The notes: generated by a model from the sequence alone, not told the origin. Positions 1 to 10,718 are shown, counted from the stretch's first letter. The stretch: 49,085 nt of DNA from Geminicoccaceae bacterium (GCA_007694015.1 RECO01000174.1:1-49085); one strand, 5' to 3'. Numbers and translations: made by a program.

Positions 1-94
1 CGGGCGGGGGTGAGGGATGGCCCGTGCGCTACCTAACCGGGAAACGCTCTAGCGCGTTTCCCGCTATGCTCACCCCGTCCCGCACCCCAGCCCT
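1..94. repeat. GC-rich inverted repeat containing CGGGAAACGC-TCTAGC-GCGTTTCCCG, 3' of the TauE/SafE gene; related to the repeat at 7202-7330
   Basis: Inner arms 38-47 and 54-63 are perfect. Outer arms GGGGTGAGGGATGG and CCGTCCCGCACCCC are complementary with two mismatches. Shares AAACGCTCTAG and CCGTCCCGCACCCC with 7202-7330. Truncated by the window start. Confidence 0.6.
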
Positions 95-103
95 CGCGCC
101 GCC

Positions 104-850
104 TCAAGCGAGGGCGCGGATCACCATGTTGAGGCCGAGGAGCAGAAGGGCGACGAAGAAGAGTTTGCGGAAGCGCTGTTCGGAGAGGCGTTGGCGGATG
201 CGGCGGCCGAACTCCATTCCGGCGAGCGCCGGGGCGACGGCGAGGGCGGAGAGCAGCAGCAGGTCCTTGGTCAGGAGTTGGTTGGTGGTGAGGCCGGCGC
301 CGAGGGCGATGGTCAGCGCGAAGAAGATCATGCCGAGGGTTTGGATCAGCTCGTCGCGCTGCAGCCTGAGTGCCTGGAGGTACATGATGCCGGGTATCAA
401 AAAGGCGCCGACCATGCCGGCCATGAGCCCGCCGAGCAGCCCCACCACTGGCGTCAGGACCGGCTCGAAGCGGCCGGGCTCCGGCAGGGGTGGGGCGACC
501 AGGCCGTAGACGGCGTAGAGCGAGAGGGCGATGCCGAGGAGGGCGGACAAAAGCGTCGCATCGGCGCGCGCCAGGACCCAGGTGCCGAGCCAGGTGCCGA
601 TCACGGCGAGCAGGAACAGGGGCCACAGCCGCTCCAGGATGGCGCGCATGCGGCCGCCGACCACCGCCTGCCAGGCATTGGTGACCAGGGTCGGCGCGAG
701 CGTGAGGGCGATGGCCGGCGCCAGGCCGACGACCGGGACGAGCAGCGAGAGGGTTACCGTCGGCAAACCCAGGCCGACGGTGCCCTTGACCAGGCCGGCG
801 AGAAAATAGGCCGCGATCACGACCGTGAGGGTCGCGCCGTCGAACATCAC
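104..850 (-). CDS. Sulfite exporter TauE/SafE family membrane protein
   Basis: 248-aa multi-TM ORF (MMFDGATLTVVIAAYFLAGLVKGTVGLGLPTVTLSLL...), TauE-like glycine-rich first helices. Confidence 0.85.
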   Translation of the reverse strand: MMFDGATLTVVIAAYFLAGLVKGTVGLGLPTVTLSLLVPVVGLAPAIALTLAPTLVTNAWQAVVGGRMRAILERLWPLFLLAVIGTWLGTWVLARADATLLSALLGIALSLYAVYGLVAPPLPEPGRFEPVLTPVVGLLGGLMAGMVGAFLIPGIMYLQALRLQRDELIQTLGMIFFALTIALGAGLTTNQLLTKDLLLLSALAVAPALAGMEFGRRIRQRLSEQRFRKLFFVALLLLGLNMVIRALA

Positions 851-951
851 CCGGCGGCGGTGCCAACAGGCAACGTACCCACCCTTCGCCGCCCGACGCA
901 GGCGGCGCGATCGTCGTTCCAGAGGCTAGGCACGCCGCGCGTACGGGCGGT

Positions 952-1161
952 TCAGCCCTTCAGCGCGAGGTTGCTGGCCGCCAGCTTGCCGCCGCGTCCC
1001 GTGACCAATTCGTAGGTGACCTTCTGGCCTTCCTGCAGCGTATCCAGGCCAGCGCGTTGCACCTCGGTGATGTGGACGAACGCGTCCTTGCTACCGTCGT
1101 CAGGCTGGATGAAGCCGTAACCCTTGGTGGTATCGAACCATTTAACGGTACCGCTAGGCAT
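952..1161 (-). CDS. cspA: Cold-shock domain protein (CspA family)
   Basis: 69 aa, [41 protein letters not shown]1/RNP2 motifs KGYGFI and DAFVHI. Confidence 0.97.
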   Translation of the reverse strand: MPSGTVKWFDTTKGYGFIQPDDGSKDAFVHITEVQRAGLDTLQEGQKVTYELVTGRGGKLAASNLALKG

Positions 1162-1417
1162 CAGTATTCAACCCTGCTCGATGGCCCCTCGTCGAAGGGC
1201 GGACCTGACCCCCTTCGGTCGCTCCGCCCGGTCGGCGTCTCGGCCGCGTGTCGTCCCGCGACGAACGATCGTGCATCCTTTCCGCCACCTCCAACGTTAT
1301 GGACACGGTTGCAAGGCCGGCGCAAGCGCGGCGTGGCGCGTCACTTGGTGTACTTGCCAAAGCCGCACCGCAGCCGGTGCCCTGCGCGCGGTTGGGCGAA
1401 GGATCGAGGAGAACGGG

Positions 1418-2452
1418 TTGCGACGATCATCCCTCTGCCGACCGAGCGGCCTCGCCGCGCTGGCGCTGACGGCCCTGCTCGCAGCATTGCCGGCGCGGGC
1501 CTTGCCGCCGCCCGTCGAGGTGCCGGCCGAAACCGTGCGTTTCGCCTCGACCGACCCGTTCGCCCTCAGGGACGCGATCCGCGGCCGGGCGGCGCCGGCC
1601 GAAGCGCTCGGCCGCCTGTTTCTGCCGACCGAGGCGGCCACGGAACCGGTGCCGGCCGTCGTCCTGTTGCACGGTGCGGGCGGCATTCTGCCGTCGCGCG
1701 AGCTGACCTATGCCCGGCAGTTCGCAGCGCTGGGCTGGGCGACCTTGGTCGTCGACGTGTTCGGTGCCCGCGTCGAGCCCGGCACCCGCTTCGCCGATCG
1801 GCTGCTCAACGTCACCGAGGCCATGTTCCTGGCCGACGCCTATGCCGGCCTGCGGTTTTTGGACGCCCATCCCTCGGTGGACGCGACGCGCGTCGCCCTG
1901 GTCGGCTTCTCCTATGGCGGCATGGCTGCGACCTATGCCGTGCACGAGCTGGTGGCGCGCACCTTCGCGCCGGAGGGGCTGCGCTTTCGCGCCCATGCCG
2001 CCTTCTACGCGCCCTGCATCGCCCGCTTCGAGGACATGACGACCACCGGTGCGCCCTTCGCCATGCTCTACGGCACGGCCGATGCCATCGTCGATCCGGT
2101 GCGGTGCGCCGAGGTTCTGCGCGACGTCGCCGAGGGCGGCAGTTCGGTGCTGTTGGAGGTGCTGGTGGGGGCGGCGCACCAGTGGGACGCGCGCGCCGCC
2201 GGCGTCGCCTGGCGGGCACCGCGTGGGCTCGCCGCGTGCGATTTCCGCGTCGGCCGCGACGGGCGGGTGCGCGACAACCGCACGCTGTTGCCGCTCGACG
2301 GCTTTCTCGGCCGCACCGCGGCCCTCGCCTGGTGCGCCGACGACGACGGCTACCTCATCCAGGGCGATCCCACCGCCCGCGCGCGCTCCGACGCCGTGCT
2401 CGGCGCCTTTTTGGCCGATGCGCTGATGCCGGACACCCGGGTCGATGGCTGA
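1418..2452 (+). CDS. Secreted dienelactone hydrolase family protein
   Basis: Likely TTG start at 1418 after gaggagaacggg; signal peptide; alpha/beta-hydrolase motifs VVLLHGAGG, GFSYGG nucleophile elbow and AHQWD histidine region. Confidence 0.8.
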   Translation: MRRSSLCRPSGLAALALTALLAALPARALPPPVEVPAETVRFASTDPFALRDAIRGRAAPAEALGRLFLPTEAATEPVPAVVLLHGAGGILPSRELTYARQFAALGWATLVVDVFGARVEPGTRFADRLLNVTEAMFLADAYAGLRFLDAHPSVDATRVALVGFSYGGMAATYAVHELVARTFAPEGLRFRAHAAFYAPCIARFEDMTTTGAPFAMLYGTADAIVDPVRCAEVLRDVAEGGSSVLLEVLVGAAHQWDARAAGVAWRAPRGLAACDFRVGRDGRVRDNRTLLPLDGFLGRTAALAWCADDDGYLIQGDPTARARSDAVLGAFLADALMPDTRVDG

Positions 2453-3065
2453 GGGGCCGGCCCGCTGTGCCTGGTGCGGCGACGATCCCGCCTATGTCCG
2501 CTACCACGACACCGAGTGGGGCGTGCCGGTGGTCGACGACGACCGTCTATTCGAAAAGCTGGCGCTCGAAGGTTTCCAGGCCGGGCTCTCCTGGCGCACG
2601 ATCCTCCACAAGCGGCAGCGCTTTCGAGAGGTGTTCGCGGGCTTCTCGATCGCTTCCGTTGCCCGCTTCGCCGCCGCCGATGTCGAGCGCCTGCTGAGCG
2701 ATCCCGGCATCGTCCGCCACCGCGGCAAGATCGAGGCGACGATCGAAAACGCCCGCTTGGCGGAGCGGCTGCAGGACGAGGCGGGCTCGCTCGCGGCCTT
2801 CGTCTGGTCGTTCGAGCCCGATCCTTCGACGCGGCCCGAACGGTTCGACGATGCCACCCTTGCCGCCCTCACCACCTCGCCCGCCGCGGCGGCGCTGAGC
2901 CGCACCTTGAAGGCGCGCGGCTGGCGCTTCGTCGGGCCGACCACGGTCTACGCCTTCATGCAGGCGATGGGGTTGGTCAACGACCACCACGAAGCTTGCT
3001 GGCGCCGCGCCCCGGTCGCGGCGCTGCGCCGGGATCTGGCGCGACCGGTCCCTACCGGTCCTTGA
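2445..3065 (+). CDS. tag: DNA-3-methyladenine glycosylase I
   Basis: CAWCGDDPAYVRYHDTEWGVPVVDDDRLFEKLALEGFQAGLSWRTIL, highly characteristic of Tag. Confidence 0.95.
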   Translation: MAEGPARCAWCGDDPAYVRYHDTEWGVPVVDDDRLFEKLALEGFQAGLSWRTILHKRQRFREVFAGFSIASVARFAAADVERLLSDPGIVRHRGKIEATIENARLAERLQDEAGSLAAFVWSFEPDPSTRPERFDDATLAALTTSPAAAALSRTLKARGWRFVGPTTVYAFMQAMGLVNDHHEACWRRAPVAALRRDLARPVPTGP

Positions 3066-3714
3066 ACGTCGACGGCAGCCGGCGGGTCTCGACCGCGCCC
3101 TGGTCGAACAACGCCGTCTGGTTGCCCCAGACGTCCCAGCCCGGTCGCGCTGCCCGGGCGAACAGCTCGAGATAGGGCCCGGCTACCAGGGCCTCGATGC
3201 GTTCGGCCACCACGTCCGGCTTGCGGCTGTGCTCGCGCCGGGGGCTGACCACGAGCTTCTTCACCCCGGCCGAGACGCGCTTGGGCTTGCCGCGGGTCGC
3301 CAATAGACAGGGCTCGGGGTTGGCGCGGGTCCAAAAGCCCATGCCGGTGAAGAAATCGCGCTCGCCGAACCCGAGCGCACCTTCGGTCCGCTTGTTCAGC
3401 TTCGCCCAGTAAAAACCCACGGTCTTGTAGGTGAAGCCCCAGGCGTGCACCACGTCCAGCGCCGCCGGCAGCAGCGGGTCGGTCGCCCACAGGAACAACA
3501 CGCAATCCGGAGCCGCCCAATCGGCCACCGGCAGCGCCTTGATGCCTTCGAGGTCCAAGGTGTCGTAGTGGGCATCGGCCGTGCGCCCCTTGCCGCGGGC
3601 CGAATAGGTGGCGAACGACCAAGGCGGGTCGGCATAGATGACACGGTAGTGACCCGCGCGCGGCGGAGATTGCATCGGCGTTTTCCCGAAAATCCGGTGG
3701 CAAGAAGCCGCCAT
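3052..3714 (-). CDS. MT-A70 family (adenine-N6) methyltransferase
   Basis: YADPPWSFATYS (DPPW catalytic motif), HYDTLDLEGIKALPV, LFLWATDPLLPAALDVVHAWGFTYKTVGFYWAKLN; SPRREHSRKPD. Confidence 0.9.
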   Translation of the reverse strand: MAASCHRIFGKTPMQSPPRAGHYRVIYADPPWSFATYSARGKGRTADAHYDTLDLEGIKALPVADWAAPDCVLFLWATDPLLPAALDVVHAWGFTYKTVGFYWAKLNKRTEGALGFGERDFFTGMGFWTRANPEPCLLATRGKPKRVSAGVKKLVVSPRREHSRKPDVVAERIEALVAGPYLELFARAARPGWDVWGNQTALFDQGAVETRRLPSTFKDR

Positions 3715-3883
3715 CGACGCTCGTCAATCGACGGTTGCGGCCTTTTCCGTTGATTCTTCGCGTTTCGACAATAGTCTGAAGGCGTATCGGGTTGATCCCC
3801 CGCTGCCGCCCCCGGCACGTTCGGATGAACGGCTGGTGACACCGCGTAAGGCGGACAGGGCAATTTCTCAGGGAGAGACGTCA

Positions 3884-5050
3884 ATGAACGAACCGATCAA
3901 GCCGGCGGCATCCGCCGCGCCAGCCACCAACAACCGCCGCGGTTTCCTCAAGGTCGGTGCCGCAGCCGCCGTCGGCGGTGCCGCCGTCGGCTTCCCGAAC
4001 GTCGTCCGCGCGCAGACCACGCGCTTCACCATGCAGATGGGCTGGCCGAGCGGCGACATGTTCGCCGAGTTCGCCAACGACTACGTCAACATGGTCAACG
4101 CCATGTCGGGCGGCCGTCTGCAGATCACCATGCTGCCGGCCGGTGCCGTCGTCGGCGCCCTGGAATTGCAGGACGCCATCGTCGGCGGTGCGCTCGATGG
4201 TGCCCACGGCGTGACCGCCTATTGGTACGGCAAGGACAAGGCCGCGTCCCTGTTCGGCACCCCGCCCGCCTTCGGCTGGAACGCCAACCAGTTCCTCGGC
4301 TGGATGAAGTACGGTGGCGGCCAGGAACTCTACGACGAGCTGGTCCAGGACATCCTCGGCCTCGACCTCGTCGGCTTCCTCACCGGCCCGATGCCGACCC
4401 AGGCGCTGGGTTGGTTCCGTCAGCCGATCTCGTCCGCGGAGGATCTGCGGGGGCTGCGCTACCGCACGGTCGGCCTCGCCGCCGACGTGTTCCAGGAGCT
4501 CGGCACCGCCGTCACCATCCTCGGCGGTCCCGACATCGTGCCGGCGCTCGATCGCGGCGTCATCGATGCGGCCGAATTCAACAACCCGGCCTCCGACAAG
4601 CATCTCGGCTTCCAGGACGTGTCCAAGCACTGGATGCTGCAGAGCTTCCATCAGGACGCCGAGGCGTTCGAGATCAGCTTCAACCGCACCAAGTTCAACG
4701 CGTTGAGCGACGATTTGAAGGCCATTCTCCTGCATGCCGGCGAGGCCGCCTCGTCCGACATGTCGTGGAAGGCGATGCAGCGTTATCCGCGCGCCCAGCG
4801 CGAGCTGGTCGAGGATCACGGCGTGAACCTCTACATCACGCCCGACGAGATCCTGGAGGCGCAGCTGCGCGCCTGGGACGTGGTGATCGAGCGCAACAGC
4901 GCCGAAAACCCGTTCTTCGCCAAGGTCATCGACTCGCAAAAGGCGTGGGTGCGCGACGTGGTCGGCTTCGACGCCATCAACGAGGCGCCGAAGATGAAGG
5001 CCTACAACCACTTCTTCGACGGCCCGCCCCTGTCGGTGACGAGCCTCTAA
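3884..5050 (+). CDS. TRAP transporter substrate-binding protein (DctP family, TakP-like), twin-arginine signal
   Basis: NNRRGFLKVGAAAAVGG signal; GWPSGDMFAEFANDYV; LRGLRYRTVGLAADVFQELG; followed by small and large TRAP permeases. Confidence 0.9.
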   Translation: MNEPIKPAASAAPATNNRRGFLKVGAAAAVGGAAVGFPNVVRAQTTRFTMQMGWPSGDMFAEFANDYVNMVNAMSGGRLQITMLPAGAVVGALELQDAIVGGALDGAHGVTAYWYGKDKAASLFGTPPAFGWNANQFLGWMKYGGGQELYDELVQDILGLDLVGFLTGPMPTQALGWFRQPISSAEDLRGLRYRTVGLAADVFQELGTAVTILGGPDIVPALDRGVIDAAEFNNPASDKHLGFQDVSKHWMLQSFHQDAEAFEISFNRTKFNALSDDLKAILLHAGEAASSDMSWKAMQRYPRAQRELVEDHGVNLYITPDEILEAQLRAWDVVIERNSAENPFFAKVIDSQKAWVRDVVGFDAINEAPKMKAYNHFFDGPPLSVTSL

Positions 5051-5068
5051 GACGGGTCGACGCGGTGT

Positions 5069-5098
5069 GCGGCACGGTGGCTTCGGTCACCGTGCCGC
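5069..5098 (+). promoter_or_regulatory. Intercistronic stem-loop with cUUCGg tetraloop between the TRAP binding-protein and small-permease genes
   Basis: GCGGCACGGTGGC-TTCG-GTCACCGTGCCGC, 13 bp including one G.U pair. Confidence 0.75.
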
Positions 5099-5168
5099 TG
5101 TCGTGTCGAGACGATGACAAAGACCCCAGCGCCTCGATCCCATAGCCTCCCTTCATGCGGGCAGGGCC

Positions 5169-5758
5169 ATGCAAAAGATCATCATCGCCATCGATCGCCT
5201 GAACATGGCGGTCGGCAAGTTGTTCGGATGGGCGGTCGTCATCATGACGCTCGCCATCTGCTACGAAGTCTTCATGCGCTACGTCATGCGCGCGCCGACT
5301 GCCTGGGCCTTCGATGCCGGCTACATGCTCTACGGCGCCCTGTTCATCATGGCCGGGGCCTACGCCCTGGCGACCGCGGCGCACGTCCGCGGCGACGTCA
5401 TCTACCGCCTCTGGCCGCCGCGCGTGCAGGCCGGCATGGATCTTTTCCTCTACCTCCTCTTCTTCTTCCCGGCGATGATCGCCCTGCTCTATGCCGGCTA
5501 CCACTTCGCCGAGATGTCCTGGCGGATCGGCGAGCGCAGCAGCATGAGCCCGGCGGGTCCGCCCATCTACCACTTCAAAACCCTGATCCCGGTCGCGGCC
5601 TTCTTCTTGGTGTTGCAGGGCCTGGCCGAAGTCATGAGCTGCATCATGTGCCTGGTGAACGGCAAATGGCCGCCTCGCCTGGCCGATGTGCGCGAAGTCG
5701 ACACAGAAGCGGCAAAAGAAATGCTTGGCGAAGCAACTCCTGAGACGGTCACCCGCCG

Positions 5759-5762
<4 letters not shown>
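5169..5762 (+). CDS. TRAP transporter small permease subunit (DctQ family)
   Basis: Four-TM protein with VFMRYVMRAPTAWAFDAGYMLYGALFIMAGAYAL. Confidence 0.92.
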
Positions 5763-7075
<1,313 letters not shown>

Positions 7076-7129
7076 CGGAACGGGAAAAGGGCGAAGGGAA
7101 GGGAAGGAAGTCAGCAAGGAAGCAAGGGA

Positions 7130-7184
7130 CTAGGGGGCTTTTGGCCCCCTAGGACCCCCCGGCGGCGGCGAAGATCGCCGCCGC
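7130..7184 (-). repeat. Composite hairpin element copy A (short subtype): HP3 plus GCGGCGGCG-AAGAT-CGCCGCCGC
   Basis: CTAGGGGGCTTTTGGCCCCCTAG at 7130-7152, GGACCCCCC linker, hairpin 7162-7184; purine-rich tract before it. Confidence 0.8.
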
Positions 7185-7201
7185 TACCTCGATCGCCAGG
7201 G

Positions 7202-7330
7202 CTAGAGCGCTTTCCGTTCAGGTTGATCGGTGCCCGCCCCGCACCCCCGCCCGGCCACCCATGGAATCGTACACTCGTGGGCGGCCGGGCGGGGGTGCGG
7301 GACGGTCAAGCATACCGGAAAACGCTCTAG
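7202..7330 (-). terminator. Long interrupted inverted repeat immediately 3' of nadX; possible terminator or 3'-end structure
   Basis: Outer arms CTAGAGCGCTTTCCG / CGGAAAACGCTCTAG (14/15); inner arms CCGCCCCGCACCCCCGCCCGGCCACCCA / TGGGCGGCCGGGCGGGGGTGCGGGACGG (26/28). Confidence 0.65.
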
Positions 7331-7335
7331 GCGGC

Positions 7336-8145
7336 TCAAGTGCCGATGCGCAAGGGGTTCACCAAGCCGTCGAGCGCGGCCAAGACCGAGAGCGGCGTCA
7401 GCTTGCCGGTGCGGGGGTTGGCCTCGCTCGGCACGCCTTCGATCAGCATGGTGAAGCGGGTGCTGTCGGCATCGACCACGATCTCGTGGGTGTTGCGGCT
7501 GACACCGGGGTCGGCCCAAATCTCGAGCTGGGTGCGGTCCGGGCCGATCCCGGCCAGCGCCAGGGCAACCGCCACGTTCAAGTTCGCGGGAAAACCAACC
7601 GCGGCGTCGCGCGGCGAGCCCCGGAAGATGCAGGTCGGCTCCTGGATCGAAAGCACGTCGATCGCGTGCTCCTCCAGATACGGCGCGCCGACCAAGCCCT
7701 TGGGCGGCTTTCGCGTCTTCATCGTCACGCTGTGGATGGTGCCGAAGGAGGCACCGCGCACGGCATCCAGGCCCAACAACGCCCCGCTCGGCACGTGGAT
7801 GCGCCCGCCCTTGGCACGGGCAAGCTCGACCAGGTCCATGTTGGTGAGGAGGGCCCCCACCGACAGTGTGAGGAAGGTCCGCCCCGCCTCCAGGGTCGGC
7901 ACCGCCAAGGCGCGAAACATCGCCGCCGGCAAGCACTCGACCACCACGTCGGCGACGCCGGCGAGCTCCTCGGCCGGCAGCACCGGCAGCGCGATCCCCG
8001 CCGCCTGCAAGCGGGCCTCGGCGCGCGGCCGGTCGCTGGCACTCGCGGCCGTCAGCTCCAGCCCCGCCATGCCGGCGGCCAGGCGCTCCACCACCGGAAA
8101 GCCGATCGCGCCGAGACCGGCCACCGCCACGCGCAACGTCATCAC
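7336..8145 (-). CDS. nadX: Aspartate dehydrogenase
   Basis: VAVAGLGAIGFPVVERLA; GALLGLDAVRGASFGTIHSVTMKTRKPPKGL; FPANLNVAVALALAGIGPDRTQLEIWADPGVSRNTHEI. Confidence 0.88.
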   Translation of the reverse strand: MMTLRVAVAGLGAIGFPVVERLAAGMAGLELTAASASDRPRAEARLQAAGIALPVLPAEELAGVADVVVECLPAAMFRALAVPTLEAGRTFLTLSVGALLTNMDLVELARAKGGRIHVPSGALLGLDAVRGASFGTIHSVTMKTRKPPKGLVGAPYLEEHAIDVLSIQEPTCIFRGSPRDAAVGFPANLNVAVALALAGIGPDRTQLEIWADPGVSRNTHEIVVDADSTRFTMLIEGVPSEANPRTGKLTPLSVLAALDGLVNPLRIGT

Positions 8146-8229
8146 CTTCTCCCTCAGCTCGAAACCGCCGCCTTCATGGGCGAGGCCGGGGCCGCTTGTC
8201 GAGGGTCGGCCAAGCGCGAAGCGGTCGCG

Positions 8230-9645
8230 TCAACCTGGCCGCTGCCAGAGCCGGTCGGCCATCGAGCCGGCCGCCGCTTCGACGACGCCGCAGGCCTGGA
8301 GGATCACATCCTCGCGCCAGCGCTGGCCGATGATCTGCACGCCGATCGGCTGCGTGGCGTTGACATGTGCGGCGGCAATGCCGGCCGGCAGACCCAAAAA
8401 GTTCATGGCGAACGACCACGAGCCTGTGCCGAGCGTCTGGCGCACGCCCTCGATGCCGTCAGCGTCGCGGTTGGGGGCAAAGAAGGGAGCCGGCAACAAG
8501 GGCGCCAACACCAGCGGGTAACGTTGCAAAAAGGCGTTCCAAGCGCGGGCGTAGTGGCTGCGCTTGGCCATCGCCGCCAACAGCTCGCTACCCAGGAGGG
8601 GCGGGAAGAGCTGGTAGTAGCTCTCGAACACGGCCTTGATCACGGGCGAGCCGTATTGGCGGATGGCATCGCCCAGGAGGGCTTCGGTCTCGCCCATCAG
8701 GGCGCGAAAGCCGACCTCGCCGACCTCGTGCAGCATCGGCGCGCTCGCCTCCTCGATCGGGTAGCCCGCCGCCGCCAAGGCCGCCGCCGCCGCGTCGAGC
8801 GCGGTGCGCACGTCGGCGTGCAGCGGCACGTCGCCCGTGTCGGTGCAGAAGGCGACCGTCGGCCGCTCGGCGAGTGGCGGCTGGTCGAAGGGCTGCGGGA
8901 CGTGCCAGGGGTCGCGCGGGTCCGGCTCGACCAGGGCGCGCATGCCGAGCGCCACGTCCTGGGCGTCGCGGGCGATCAGGCCCTGCACCGACATCGACTG
9001 CGCCAACAGCCCGCGCTCGGCCGGCTGGCTCGGGTTGAACGCCGGCACCCGGCCGAGGCCCGGCTTCACCGTGGCCGCACCGCAGGCATAGGCCGGAAAG
9101 CGCAGCGAGCCGCCGATGTCGTTGCCGTGGGCCAAGGCACCGATGCCGGCCATCACGGCCGCGGCCGCCCCACCCGAGGAGCCGCCGGCCGACACATGCG
9201 GGCCCCAGGGGTTGTGGGTGCGGCCATGCAGCGGGTTGTCGGTGTCGGCGCGAAAGGAGAACTCGGGCGTGTTGGTGCGGCCGATGATGACGGCACCGGC
9301 GCGGCGCAGATGGGCCACGACCGGCGCATCTTCGGCGGCGATCATGCCGGCAAAGGCGGCAACCCCATTCGAGGTCGCATGGCCCCGCTGGTCGACGTTG
9401 ATCTTGACCGTGACCGGCACGCCATGGAGGAGGCCTAGCACCTCGCCCCGCGCCTGCGCCTCGTCGAGTTCGCCCGCCCGCGCCATCGCTTCGTCAGCGC
9501 ACGAAATTACCACGGCGTTCAGCGCCGGGTTGACCGCCTCCATGCGGGCGATCGCCGCCGCCGTCACCTCGCGCGCCGAGACCTCACCCGCGCCGACCCG
9601 CGCCCGCACCTCGCTCGCCGACCACCGCCAAAGCTCGTCAGCCAT
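8230..9645 (-). CDS. Amidase (amidase-signature / GatA-like family)
   Basis: GVPVTVKINVDQRGHATSNG; SAGGSSGGAAAAVMAGIGALAHGNDIGGSLRFPA amidase signature. Confidence 0.92.
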   Translation of the reverse strand: MADELWRWSASEVRARVGAGEVSAREVTAAAIARMEAVNPALNAVVISCADEAMARAGELDEAQARGEVLGLLHGVPVTVKINVDQRGHATSNGVAAFAGMIAAEDAPVVAHLRRAGAVIIGRTNTPEFSFRADTDNPLHGRTHNPWGPHVSAGGSSGGAAAAVMAGIGALAHGNDIGGSLRFPAYACGAATVKPGLGRVPAFNPSQPAERGLLAQSMSVQGLIARDAQDVALGMRALVEPDPRDPWHVPQPFDQPPLAERPTVAFCTDTGDVPLHADVRTALDAAAAALAAAGYPIEEASAPMLHEVGEVGFRALMGETEALLGDAIRQYGSPVIKAVFESYYQLFPPLLGSELLAAMAKRSHYARAWNAFLQRYPLVLAPLLPAPFFAPNRDADGIEGVRQTLGTGSWSFAMNFLGLPAGIAAAHVNATQPIGVQIIGQRWREDVILQACGVVEAAAGSMADRLWQRPG

Positions 9646-9705
9646 GTCTGGCCCTCCGGATCTGTCGCCTATCGCCCTACACGCGATCGGAGCGCCGGGG
9701 CAACC

Positions 9706-10557
9706 TCAGCCCAGCTTGGTCGGCTCGAACATCCGGGCCGGGTGGAGCCAGGTGTCTTGCGCCTGGACCAGCTGCAACTCGCGGGCGCCTGCCGCCTGCG
9801 TCGCTTCGACCAGTGCGAACATGCGCGAGACCGCGCGGGCGAGGCCGCCGGCAAGGGCGCTGCCCTGGAGCCGTTCGGCGGTGAGGAGGGCGGTGATGAC
9901 GTCGCCCGTGCCGTTCAAGCGCACCTCGAGCCGCGGGTGGGTGACGAGCCAAGCCCCCTCGTCGCCGACGGCGAGCACGCCGAGCCGGTCGTCCGGCACA
10001 CCCGCTTCGAGCGAGGTGACGAACACGGTCCTGGGACCCAGTGCCCGCAACGCCTCGGCTGCGGCGAGGGCCGTGTCGAGGTCGGTCACCTCCAGCCCCG
10101 CGAGATAGGCCAGCTCGAACTGGTTGGGCGTGACGAGGTCGGCGCGCGCCAGCGCCTGGTCCTTGAAGAACTCGGGGATGCCGGGGCGCACGAACACGCC
10201 GCGATCGACGTCGCCGATGACGGGATCGCAGGCGTAGATCGCGTTCGGGTTCAGCGCCTTCACCTTGGCGACCGTGTCGAGCACCACCTCGCCCAAGGCG
10301 GCACCGCCCAGATAGCCGCTGACCACGCCGTCGCAGTGGGCGAGCACGCCGCGCTCCTCGATGCCCCGCACCACGTCGGCGATGTGCTCCGGCGTCTTGA
10401 TCTCGCCGCGCCAGGCGCCGTAGCCCGTGTGGTTGGAGAACTGCACGGTGTGCACCGCCCACACTTCCAGGCCCAGCCGTTGCAGCGGGAACACTGCGGC
10501 ACTGTTACCCACATGGCCGTAGGCGACCGAGGACTGGATCGAAAGCACGTTCGGCAT
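9706..10557 (-). CDS. pdxY: Pyridoxal kinase
   Basis: [75 protein letters not shown]. Confidence 0.93.
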   Translation of the reverse strand: MPNVLSIQSSVAYGHVGNSAAVFPLQRLGLEVWAVHTVQFSNHTGYGAWRGEIKTPEHIADVVRGIEERGVLAHCDGVVSGYLGGAALGEVVLDTVAKVKALNPNAIYACDPVIGDVDRGVFVRPGIPEFFKDQALARADLVTPNQFELAYLAGLEVTDLDTALAAAEALRALGPRTVFVTSLEAGVPDDRLGVLAVGDEGAWLVTHPRLEVRLNGTGDVITALLTAERLQGSALAGGLARAVSRMFALVEATQAAGARELQLVQAQDTWLHPARMFEPTKLG

Positions 10558-10603
10558 CAACTCTTCCTCAGCACGACAACACACAGCGTCATCACCACGC
10601 GTG

Positions 10604-10652
10604 CCGACGGCAACGCCGTCGGTCGGGGGGCGCGGGGGGGCAAAAGCCCCCC
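10604..10652 (+). repeat. Composite hairpin element copy H (short subtype): CCGACGGC-AAC-GCCGTCGG plus GGGGGGC-AAAA-GCCCCCC
   Basis: Central hairpin 10604-10622, HP3-like hairpin at about 10634-10652, followed by ccgtcccttctttccc. Confidence 0.7.
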
Positions 10653-10718
10653 GTCCCTTCTTTCCCACGCATGGACGAGGTAAACAGCGGCCGCGACGGC
10701 GACAACGAGGAGAGGAAC

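Noticed and set aside
3052-3714. Restriction-modification system around the MT-A70 gene
   Set aside because: No restriction endonuclease, specificity subunit or helicase-nuclease gene adjacent; neighbours are tag and a TRAP transporter.
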